Origin: CAKUIA01 sp034180465
GTDB taxonomy: Bacteria > Verrucomicrobiota > Verrucomicrobiia > Opitutales > Intestinicryptomonadaceae
Direction: 5' to 3'
Assembly: GCA_034180465.1 (NCBI GenBank)
Contig: JAXFOH010000119.1
Location: forward strand, 1 to 5,402
Length of the DNA: 5,402 nucleotides
Below the pieces are notes generated by a model. That model was not told the DNA's origin and searched no databases. It saw only the letters and a list, made by a program, of their open reading frames with translations. The stretch's first letter is position 1. Each line of letters opens with the position of its first letter. The position numbers were made by a program, and so were the translations under genes. Below, piece after piece: positions 1 to 5,402 of this stretch.

Positions 1-1490
1 GGCTTTGTGGCAAACTCTGCGACTTTAAGCTGCGCCCATCTTTCCTTTATGGGAAAATTTACAGTGTCGGTTGCGGCGTTGCTCATAATTATGCCGTTGT
101 AAACTATGTGCCACATCGGAACGTATCTGTCGGTTAGCTTCGGATAGTTTTTCGGATTTAGGTTGTATGTAATATACAAGCCAAAATCCAGGTTTGCAGC
201 AACAAAATCGTAACCGCCTTCGCTTGCAGCCCCCCCCATAAGCAGGGCTGCGTCGGCAAGTTCCCTATTCCAATATTCCGCCGACATTTTCGAAGTTATC
301 GGGTGCTCTTTGCTATGGCATGCAACGGGGCCTACGGTGGAAATTACGTCTATGTAGTGCAAACCCCTAAAGCCCAATTCGGTAATTTTTTGTATATTTT
401 CCTTCGAAAATCTTTGATAGTAGCGTTTTGGGCAATATCTGTAGTTTTGCCCGTTAGACCATACGCCGCCTTTTCTTAAATTGCCGTTTTCGTCTACCGA
501 AATATCGTTTTTGTCGAAATTGGGCGATACATTGCAAGCTCCAACGGCGTTCGAGTGGCAGACTATCTGAAAGCCCATTTTTTGCGATTCCTTAATAAGG
601 TTGCGCAAGCCCTTTTCGCCGCCCAACTTCGGCTCTACAGGGAAAGAATCGGGCCAGCGACCGTCGTGCCCGCTTTTATTCCAGCCCACAAGGCAAATTT
701 CGGCTTTATCTACGCCAGCGTTCAACAAGTCTTTTTCTATTTCGCAAACCTTTGCAAACGGAATCTTCACCTTCATTTCGGGCTCGTTTTCCAAAGTCTG
801 TTCCACAACGGGGGTGGGATACGGCTTCCAACCAAGCCTCATTCTTATTTCGCAAGCTTGCACGGCATAAGCCAATTCGGGGTTGTCTTTTGCCCTAACT
901 TTAAGGGGAACAACTTCGCCAGAATCAAGCTTGAGTTTTCTGTAAAGACGCGCCGCCCCGGCATAGGTTGCGTCTTTGCCCTTTAGGGGGTAAAACTTTA
1001 CTACTAAATCTTCAAACGGTTTTTCGCTTTGGGTAAAATAAACATATTCGTAGTTATACACGCCGTTTTTTAACGCGATTTTAGATTTGCATAAAAAGCG
1101 CAATGTTTCGGTAACCATTGCAAAAGATTTGCCGTTTACATTCACGGCCGAAAGCGCAAGCGGCTGCTGCCAACACTGCCTTTCGCCATCGGGCTTTTCG
1201 GTAAAGTTTACAAGCATTGAATCTGGACTTACAAAAAAGCCTTTGTCGCCGACTTTTGCCTTGGCAAATTCGGGGGCAACAATAACGTATTTTGCGTTTT
1301 GCGGAACGTCGCTTTTTGCTATTTTAAGCGTAAAGACACCGTTTTGGTCTTCGGTCAGCTTAATGCGCTGTTCAACGGGCTTGCCCGATTCAAACTTGTA
1401 GCTTACCTTAACGAACTCATCGGCAAACAATGCGGCCGCAAGGGTTAGCGGCACTACAAATGCAGTGATTTTTTTTAACATAGTCATCAT
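1..1490 (-). CDS. Secreted GH101/GH129-like glycoside hydrolase (DUF5696-type), 3' end missing
   Basis: Read on the minus strand, this frame stays open from an ATG at 1490 to the left edge, giving 496 complete codons without a stop. Residues 1-23 look like a Sec signal peptide: KK at 6-7, a hydrophobic core, and likely cleavage after LFA23. Residues of about 25-240 look beta-rich, and a TIM-barrel-like part seems to start near 245. The motif GWNKSGHDGRWPD (269-281) followed by LGG (289-291) resembles the GHDSGHPDY...GG region of GH101 endo-alpha-N-acetylgalactosaminidases. D381 in HYIDV and E424 in ASEGG are the best nucleophile and acid/base candidates. Their 43-residue spacing equals what I recall for GH129 NagBb (D435/E478). 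The inferred role is periplasmic or surface cleavage of alpha-GalNAc or a related glycoside; substrate and exo/endo mode are unknown. ATGs at 1490, 1487 and 1481 are all in frame, and none has a clear ribosome binding site. The start at 1481 gives MLKK, a more usual signal-peptide beginning. The family call is from motif memory, not a search. Confidence 0.5.
   Translation of the reverse strand, partial: MMTMLKKITAFVVPLTLAAALFADEFVKVSYKFESGKPVEQRIKLTEDQNGVFTLKIAKSDVPQNAKYVIVAPEFAKAKVGDKGFFVSPDSMLVNFTEKPDGERQCWQQPLALSAVNVNGKSFAMVTETLRFLCKSKIALKNGVYNYEYVYFTQSEKPFEDLVVKFYPLKGKDATYAGAARLYRKLKLDSGEVVPLKVRAKDNPELAYAVQACEIRMRLGWKPYPTPVVEQTLENEPEMKVKIPFAKVCEIEKDLLNAGVDKAEICLVGWNKSGHDGRWPDSFPVEPKLGGEKGLRNLIKESQKMGFQIVCHSNAVGACNVSPNFDKNDISVDENGNLRKGGVWSNGQNYRYCPKRYYQRFSKENIQKITELGFRGLHYIDVISTVGPVACHSKEHPITSKMSAEYWNRELADAALLMGGAASEGGYDFVAANLDFGLYITYNLNPKNYPKLTDRYVPMWHIVYNGIIMSNAATDTVNFPIKERWAQLKVAEFATK
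230..237 (-). repeat. G8 homopolymer in the hydrolase next to the putative acid/base residue
   Basis: Eight consecutive G on the coding strand (ATG GGG GGG GCT) encode M418-G419-G420-A421. This is four codons before E424, the putative acid/base residue. Most glycines elsewhere in this gene use GGC, so two adjacent GGG codons are atypical. A slip of one base would shift the frame just before E424 and remove the rest of the barrel. It could be a phase-variable site, a mutational hotspot, a sequencing error point or chance. Confidence 0.5.
1469..1476 (-). repeat. A8 homopolymer in the hydrolase signal-peptide region
   Basis: Eight consecutive A on the coding strand span codons 5-8 (TTA AAA AAA ATC; L-K-K-I) of the hydrolase. 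Such runs can cause polymerase or ribosome slippage, and a one-base change here would wreck the protein from its fifth codon. Lysine-rich starts of signal peptides often give A runs by chance, so this alone is weak evidence of regulation. Confidence 0.5.
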
Positions 1491-1511
1491 ATATATAGCG
1501 TCTGTAATTAA

Positions 1512-1547
1512 GTTCGCGTTTATAAAAAACGGAAAGCGGCATATCAA
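1512..1547 (-). promoter_or_regulatory. Sigma-70-type promoter of the hydrolase gene
   Basis: Reading the minus strand, a -35 box TTGATA (1547-1542) is followed by exactly 17 bp and a -10 box TATAAA (1524-1519). Each box matches five of six consensus bases. Transcription should start near 1512, giving a leader of about 22 nt before the ATG at 1490. Both boxes lie inside the only intergenic gap, between the oppC stop and the hydrolase start. This suggests the hydrolase can be expressed independently of the opp operon. No strong hairpin terminator is visible in the gap, so read-through from oppC is also possible. The transcription start is inferred from spacing only. Confidence 0.5.
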
Positions 1548-1558
1548 GAAAAATTCGC

Positions 1559-2341
1559 CTAACGGGAAATCTTTTCCTTTAAGAATTCGCCCAGTCTGTT
1601 TATGGAAAACAGCGTAAGCGAAAACGCAATGCTTGGAAAAATCAAAAGGTGGGGAGCCGTTTCCATCAAGTCTGCCCCCTCGCTAAGCAGGGTGCCCCAC
1701 GACGGCAGCGGAGCCTGCACGCCCAACCCCAGAAAGCTTAAAAAAGACTCTAGCAACATTACGCTTGGCACGGTTAGCGTTGCGCACACCAAAACGGCGG
1801 GCAAGGCGTTGGGCAAAATGTGTTTTACAATTATCTTAAATGTGCTTTGCCCCAAAACCGCCGAGGCTTCTACAAACTGCCTGCTTTTAAGCTCTAAAAC
1901 CTGCCCCCTTACAATTCTCGCCATTGTCATCCATTCGGCAATGCCCAAGGCTGCAAACAAAAGCCAAACGCTTCTGCCGAAAGCCAGCGTAAGCAAAATA
2001 ACAATAACAGCAAATGGCAACGAATATGCAATATCGACAATGCGCATCATAATATAGTCGCACTTTTTGCCGAAATATGCGCTTACAACGCCGTAGCTTA
2101 CGCCTATAATAGATGCAAACAAAGTGGCGAAAATGCCTATCGCAAAGGAAACGCGCCCGCCGTACAGCATTCTAGAAAACAAGTCGCGCCCGAGATTGTC
2201 GGTGCCGAATATGTGGGCAAAAGTAGGCGAGCAGGCCCCAAGCTGTAAATTCTGTTCAGAGTAGCTATAGGGGGCGAAAAAGTCGGCTCCCATACACAAA
2301 ACAAAGCATACAGCTAAAAATACAAAGCAAAGTTTTCTCAT
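1559..2341 (-). CDS. oppC: OppC-type oligopeptide ABC transporter permease
   Basis: This 260-residue inner-membrane permease should pair with OppB to form the peptide channel. It has an N-terminal membrane helix (about 3-20), a periplasmic segment ending in the family hallmark FGTDNLGRDLFSR (45-57), then further hydrophobic helices. The cytoplasmic EAA loop, which docks on the ATPase, is visible as E158-A-S...G164 with H174 and PN at 177-178. The stretch ESFLSFLGLG (199-208) followed by SWG is also typical. It resembles E. coli OppC along its length, but is about 40 residues shorter, mostly because the cytoplasmic tail before the first helix is missing. The start is secure: the ATG at 2341 overlaps the oppB stop (ATGA), and upstream the frame closes after only five codons (stop at 2357-2359). 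The stop is TAG. It is the last opp gene, followed by a 68 bp gap. Confidence 0.5.
   Translation of the reverse strand: MRKLCFVFLAVCFVLCMGADFFAPYSYSEQNLQLGACSPTFAHIFGTDNLGRDLFSRMLYGGRVSFAIGIFATLFASIIGVSYGVVSAYFGKKCDYIMMRIVDIAYSLPFAVIVILLTLAFGRSVWLLFAALGIAEWMTMARIVRGQVLELKSRQFVEASAVLGQSTFKIIVKHILPNALPAVLVCATLTVPSVMLLESFLSFLGLGVQAPLPSWGTLLSEGADLMETAPHLLIFPSIAFSLTLFSINRLGEFLKEKISR
2338..2341 (-). other. oppB/oppC stop-start overlap (ATGA)
   Basis: The oppC ATG (2341-2339) overlaps the oppB TGA (2340-2338). A purine-rich stretch, GGGAAG, lies directly before the ATG but is too close for a good Shine-Dalgarno site. Reinitiation by ribosomes finishing oppB is the likely way oppC is translated, which would keep the two permease subunits in step. 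Confidence 0.5.
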
Positions 2342-3270
2342 CTTCCCAGCCCCAGGTTAGACGCTATTTTTGGATTCAGCAACGCCAGGACAATGTCCGA
2401 CAATATGTTGAAAACCACAATAAAAAACGCATACACCAAAACACAGCCCATAATCATTGTATAGTCGCTGTCTAGCGCGCTGGATATAAAAAACCTTCCC
2501 AACCCCGAAATCTGGAATATGCTTTCTATAACAAACGAGCCCGTAAGCAAGCCCGCGGCAGCGGGGCCTATGTACGATACCAGCGGTATTGCGGCGTTTT
2601 TAAGCACATGCACAAAATAGATTCTAAATGGGCCTACGCCTTTTGCGCGCGCGGTTTTTATGTAGGCTTTTTCGGAAATTTCGGCGCACTGGCTGCGGCA
2701 AAGGCGGGCAATCCAAGCGCAATAGAACAACGCAAGCGATACCGACGGCAAAACTGCCCCCGAAAACCCGCTAAAGCCTATTGCGGGAAATATCTTTATT
2801 TTCAGCGCAAACATTAAAATTAAAACAGGGGCAACCACAAAAGACGGCAAACAAATGCCCAACAAACTTATGGCCGACAAAATTTTGTCGGTTCTTGTGT
2901 TTTTAAAGGCGGCGCACACCACGCCTATTGCAACGCCAAAAGCCAAAGCTATAAGCAGCGCGTATAAACCAAGTTGCAAACTTACCGAAGCTTTTTCGGC
3001 AATAAGCTCGTTTACGCTCCAACCCTCGTATTTGTACGAAGGCCCCAATTCGCCATGCGCCAAATTTTTAAGGAATTGGAAATATTGCACATACACAGGC
3101 TTGTCGAACCCATAGTAGGCATTTAGGGCATTTAGGGCGTCTTGGCTTAAAGGTCTTTCCCTGTCGAAGGGCCCGCCCGGAACAAGCCTTACCATAAAAA
3201 ACGTAATGGTTGCTATTATAAACAAAACGGGAATAGCCCCAAAAATTCTCTTTAGCAAAAATTTTAACAT
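2338..3270 (-). CDS. oppB: OppB-type oligopeptide ABC transporter permease
   Basis: This 310-residue inner-membrane permease is the partner of OppC and matches E. coli OppB in length (about 306) and overall layout. The N-terminal helix (about 10-29) is followed by VRLVPGGPF and the family stretch HGELGPSYKYEGWSVNELI (72-90). Further hydrophobic segments lie at about 100-122, 135-157, 172-190, 230-252 and 275-297. The EAA-type loop that contacts the ATPase is seen as YIKTARAKG (203-211) with H221. SYIGPAAAGLLTGSFVIE (232-249) and the C-terminal NPKIA are also typical. The start ATG directly follows the oppA TAA with no gap and no Shine-Dalgarno sequence, so translation probably depends on coupling to oppA. 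Identification as a peptide/nickel-type permease is very secure. The oppB symbol rests on the close resemblance and the neighbours. Confidence 0.5.
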   Translation of the reverse strand: MLKFLLKRIFGAIPVLFIIATITFFMVRLVPGGPFDRERPLSQDALNALNAYYGFDKPVYVQYFQFLKNLAHGELGPSYKYEGWSVNELIAEKASVSLQLGLYALLIALAFGVAIGVVCAAFKNTRTDKILSAISLLGICLPSFVVAPVLILMFALKIKIFPAIGFSGFSGAVLPSVSLALFYCAWIARLCRSQCAEISEKAYIKTARAKGVGPFRIYFVHVLKNAAIPLVSYIGPAAAGLLTGSFVIESIFQISGLGRFFISSALDSDYTMIMGCVLVYAFFIVVFNILSDIVLALLNPKIASNLGLGR

Positions 3271-3273
3271 TTA
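3268..3273 (-). other. oppA/oppB zero-gap junction (TAAATG)
   Basis: The oppA stop TAA (3273-3271) is followed at once by the oppB ATG (3270-3268) in the same reading frame. Nothing separates the two genes except the stop codon, which implies translational coupling. Reading through this one codon would give an OppA-OppB fusion. Confidence 0.5.
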
Positions 3274-4839
3274 AAAGTGCGCCGATTTATAGTTGTGGTA
3301 GTCCAGCTTGTTTGTGCTCCAACCCTTTAAAAGGGGGCTTTTTAAAAATATTCTTTTGTAGTAGAAAAGCGGTAAAACAACTGAATCGTCGTCCATAATT
3401 TTTTGCGCGTCCCTGTAGCGTTGCTCAAAAACCGCCCTGTCGAATTCCGAATTTTTCCACCCCGAATTGTTAAGGGGGCTGTCGCTTAAAAAGTTCGACA
3501 AAAAGCTTTCTGGCGAAAGATAGTCTGCCGTCCAGCTTGCCCTTGTCATATCAAAATCGCCCCTACTGCGCGCGTCGAGATACGCCGGCCACGAAAGGTT
3601 GTATAGCTCTATGTAAACGCCCAAGTTTTTGCGCAGGCATTCCTGCAAAGATTCCGCAATGGGCTTGTGCTGCTGCGAAGTGTTGTATACAAGCCTGATT
3701 TTCGGGAAGCCATTCCCGTTGGGGTAGCCCGCCTTTGCCAAAAGTTCTTTTGCCAATTTTATGTTTTCGGCGCGGGCTTTATCGTTTACGTTTAAATCGG
3801 GAACAAGAGAATATGCGGGGCTTTGCCCGCCCTTCATGCACGAATCTATTATGGGAGTTCTATTTACCGCCAAGCTAAACGCCCTGCGCACAAGCGGGTT
3901 GTTAAATGGCGGCCTTTTTGTGTTAAACACATAATAGTATGTTGCATACCAGTCACCCTTTTGCATATAGCCCGAGGCTTTTTTATTTTCCTTTTCAAGC
4001 CTTATTGCGGAAACGCTGTCGGTCAGATGAAGCTGCCCCGCAAAAAACGCCCTGTCTTCGGTGTTTATATTGGTTATGGGCAAAAAGCGTATGCCGTTTA
4101 TCTTTATGTTTTTTGCGTCCCAATAAGTCGGATTTTTTTCGACTTTAACCTGCGAATTTATTTCGTAGCGGGCAAGCTTAAACGCGCCGTTTACAACCAT
4201 ATTTTCGGGGCGCGTCCATTTAGACCTTCGGCTTGCGTAAGCATTAAAGGCCTCCAGATTTTTTTGGTTTAGCGGCATATACGAAGTGTGGTACAAGAAA
4301 TTTAAAAAGTCGTTTCTCGGGCGTTCAAGCTCTACAAGCAGAGTGTTGTCGTCCAAAGCCTTTGCGCCGAGCGTAGAAGGGGCTTTTTTGCCCTTGTTTA
4401 TATCCCTTGCGTTTTTAATTACATACAGCATTCCAGCATATTCTGCGCCCAACTTTGGGTTTAGAATGCGCCGCCAAGCATACACAAAATCGCCGGCTTT
4501 TACCTTGTCGCCGTTCGACCAACAGGCGGCTTTTCTTATCTTAAAAACATATGTTTTCCCGTCGGGAGAAATTGTCCAGCTTTCGGCCTGGGCGGGCTTT
4601 ATTTGCAAAGTGCGCTCGTCGGGGCTTACAAGCCCTTCAAACAAAGCGGCAATTATTTTCGATTCGCTAAGCCCCGTTGCAATGCTGGGGTCTAAAGAAG
4701 CCGGGTCTGCACTGTTGCCTACAAGCAAAATCTTTTGCCGCGCGCAAATTTCGGCGTCGCTTAAAAAGGGCCTTTTTGTGCAGCCGCAAAAAAGCACCGC
4801 AAAAACAACTGCAAAAACAACTGCAAAAAAATTCCTCAT
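3271..4839 (-). CDS. oppA: OppA-type oligopeptide-binding lipoprotein
   Basis: This 522-residue substrate-binding protein (SBP family 5) should capture peptides in the periplasm and deliver them to OppBC. The signal peptide is very hydrophobic (FAVVFAVVFAVL, 5-16), with a lipobox FCGC whose likely lipidated residue is C20. Family landmarks follow in order: SADPASLDP (43-51), ALFEGLVSPD (65-74), the W-S-N-G-D...DFVYAW block (107-122), PPFNNPLVRRAFSLAVNR (310-327) and RASWTADY (433-440). D439 corresponds to E. coli OppA Asp419, which in structures binds the peptide's N-terminal amine; W436 sits in the same pocket motif. Compared with E. coli OppA, a stretch of about 11 residues is missing between FDRAV (466-470) and the AQKIMDDDSVVLPLFYY segment. 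The start overlaps the ATPase stop and lacks a Shine-Dalgarno sequence. Function is secure; preferred peptides (nutritional or cell-wall) cannot be told. Confidence 0.5.
   Translation of the reverse strand: MRNFFAVVFAVVFAVLFCGCTKRPFLSDAEICARQKILLVGNSADPASLDPSIATGLSESKIIAALFEGLVSPDERTLQIKPAQAESWTISPDGKTYVFKIRKAACWSNGDKVKAGDFVYAWRRILNPKLGAEYAGMLYVIKNARDINKGKKAPSTLGAKALDDNTLLVELERPRNDFLNFLYHTSYMPLNQKNLEAFNAYASRRSKWTRPENMVVNGAFKLARYEINSQVKVEKNPTYWDAKNIKINGIRFLPITNINTEDRAFFAGQLHLTDSVSAIRLEKENKKASGYMQKGDWYATYYYVFNTKRPPFNNPLVRRAFSLAVNRTPIIDSCMKGGQSPAYSLVPDLNVNDKARAENIKLAKELLAKAGYPNGNGFPKIRLVYNTSQQHKPIAESLQECLRKNLGVYIELYNLSWPAYLDARSRGDFDMTRASWTADYLSPESFLSNFLSDSPLNNSGWKNSEFDRAVFEQRYRDAQKIMDDDSVVLPLFYYKRIFLKSPLLKGWSTNKLDYHNYKSAHF
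4792..4827 (-). repeat. 12-bp in-frame tandem repeat in the oppA signal peptide
   Basis: Two identical 12-bp units (TTTGCAGTTGTT on the coding strand, 4827-4816 and 4815-4804) are followed by a third unit matching 9 of 12 bases (4803-4792). Each unit encodes F-A-V-V, the last F-A-V-L, and together they make up the hydrophobic core of the lipoprotein signal (residues 5-16). Gain or loss of a unit would keep the frame and change the core by four residues. Confidence 0.5.
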
Positions 4840-4841
4840 TA
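4837..4841 (-). other. ATPase/oppA stop-start overlap (TAATG)
   Basis: The ATPase stop TAA (4841-4839) and the oppA start ATG (4839-4837) share one base. There is no convincing Shine-Dalgarno sequence upstream, so oppA is probably translated by termination-reinitiation. This ties the binding protein to the ATPase, which is unusual because binding proteins are normally made in excess. Confidence 0.5.
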
Positions 4842-5402
4842 GAATACGGGAACCGCCGCTATGAGCTTTTTTGTGTAGGGGTGCTGCGGGTTGGCAACAA
4901 CATCTTCGGCAGTGCCCTGCTCTACAATGCGCCCCTTTGTCATAACCATAATTCTGTCGCTTATGTGCTCTACAACGGCCAAGTCGTGAGCAATAAACAG
5001 CATGGAAAGCCCCAGGCTTTGCTTTAGGTCTTCAAGCAAATTTATAATCGAGGCCTGAACGGAAACGTCTAGCGCGCTTACCGGTTCGTCGCAAACCAAA
5101 AACTGCGGCTTTACGGCCAACGCCCTTGCAATGCCTATGCGCTGGCGTTGCCCACCGCTAAACTCGTGCGGAAACCTTTCCATAAAATCGGCCTTAAGCC
5201 CAACGGTTTCAAGCAAAGAAGCAACTTCGGCTTTTCGCTGGGCATATGTCATATTCTTAAAATGGATTTCAAGCGGCTCCGAAATTATTTTGAAAACGCT
5301 CATTTTCGGATTCAGCGAATTGAAAGGGTCTTGAAACACCATCTGTATTTTTTTGCGGAGGGGCATAAAATCCCTGCGCGAAAGATTGTCTATGCGAGTT
5401 CC
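4839..5402 (-). CDS. oppF: OppF-type ABC transporter ATPase, 5' end missing
   Basis: The frame is open from the right edge, so the start lies outside the window; 187 residues and the TAA stop are visible. This is the C-terminal part of an ATP-hydrolysing subunit that powers OppBC from the cytoplasmic face. Counting from the first visible codon, the Q-loop is QMVFQDP (Q24), the ABC signature is FSGGQ (81-85), Walker B is FLVCDEP with D105 and catalytic E106, the D-loop is SALD (109-112) and the H-loop is H139 in IAHD. Walker A must lie beyond the edge. HPYT (174-177), typical of Opp/Dpp ATPases, is followed by only ten residues. E. coli OppF goes on for about 60 more, including a cysteine cluster, so this C-terminus is clearly short. 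The match to OppF is better than to OppD. A fused OppD-OppF double ATPase cannot be excluded, because the N-terminal side is not seen. Confidence 0.5.
   Translation of the reverse strand, partial: GTRIDNLSRRDFMPLRKKIQMVFQDPFNSLNPKMSVFKIISEPLEIHFKNMTYAQRKAEVASLLETVGLKADFMERFPHEFSGGQRQRIGIARALAVKPQFLVCDEPVSALDVSVQASIINLLEDLKQSLGLSMLFIAHDLAVVEHISDRIMVMTKGRIVEQGTAEDVVANPQHPYTKKLIAAVPVF

Noticed and set aside
555..986. Plus-strand open frame of 143 codons (and a smaller one at 601-870)
   Set aside because: It lies opposite the hydrolase, whose frame is continuous and has clear motifs. The plus-strand translation shows no recognisable domain.
1087..1401. Plus-strand open frame of 104 codons
   Set aside because: It is antisense to the N-terminal domain of the hydrolase and has no recognisable features.
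1517..1531. Inverted repeat CGTTT/AAACG around the -10 box, considered as an operator or terminator
   Set aside because: The stem is only five base pairs, mostly A-T, and is not followed by a proper U tract in the right place. It is too weak to call.
1491..1558. Possible rho-independent terminator after oppC
   Set aside because: The T6 run after CCGCTTTCCG on the coding strand looked suggestive, but CCGCTTTCCG does not pair with itself into a GC-rich stem, and the T run overlaps the promoter.
1602..2057. Plus-strand open frame of 151 codons
   Set aside because: It is a shadow of oppC, whose family motifs are unmistakable on the other strand.
3121..3138. 9-bp tandem repeat (ATTTAGGGC twice) inside oppB
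   Set aside because: It encodes ALNALN, but E. coli OppB has the same number of residues here, so there is no insertion and the repeat is probably chance codon use.
4286..4864. Plus-strand open frame of 192 codons, the longest in that direction
   Set aside because: It is antisense to the oppA N-terminal half. Its repeated TAKTTAKTTAK tail is just the 12-bp signal-peptide repeat read backwards.

Overview
The window holds five genes, all on the minus strand, so transcription reads from right to left. It is densely packed, and the only intergenic gap is 68 bp (1491-1558). From right to left the genes are: the 3' part of an OppF-type peptide-transporter ATPase (its start lies beyond the right edge), an OppA-type peptide-binding lipoprotein, the OppB and OppC permeases, and the 5' part of a secreted glycoside-hydrolase-like protein that runs off the left edge.

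The four opp genes are packed with no spare bases. The ATPase stop overlaps the oppA start by one base (TAATG), oppA and oppB abut directly (TAA then ATG in the same frame), and oppC starts inside the oppB stop (ATGA). They should be one translationally coupled transcript, with its promoter outside the window. Together they describe an ABC importer for oligopeptides: OppA captures the peptide, OppB and OppC form the membrane channel, and the ATPase (presumably with an OppD partner, or an OppD half, upstream) drives transport. The order ATPase-A-B-C differs from the enterobacterial ABCDF order.

The last gene looks separately transcribed. A near-consensus sigma-70 promoter (TTGATA, 17 bp, TATAAA) lies in the gap before it. 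The protein has a signal peptide, and its motifs resemble the GH101/GH129/DUF5696 group, whose characterised members act on alpha-linked GalNAc in mucin-type O-glycans. Candidate catalytic residues are D381 and E424. The gene carries an unusual run of eight G just before the codon for E424.

Organism: a Gram-negative bacterium with moderate GC, judged by a lipoprotein OppA and a Sec-exported hydrolase. No start has a convincing Shine-Dalgarno sequence. This combination would suit a gut or host-associated member of the Verrucomicrobiota/Lentisphaerota, but nothing here fixes the taxon. I found no RNA gene, CRISPR array, insertion sequence or phage feature. The window reads as a fairly ordinary transporter operon beside an interesting, poorly characterised hydrolase, and I do not see a clearly new system.
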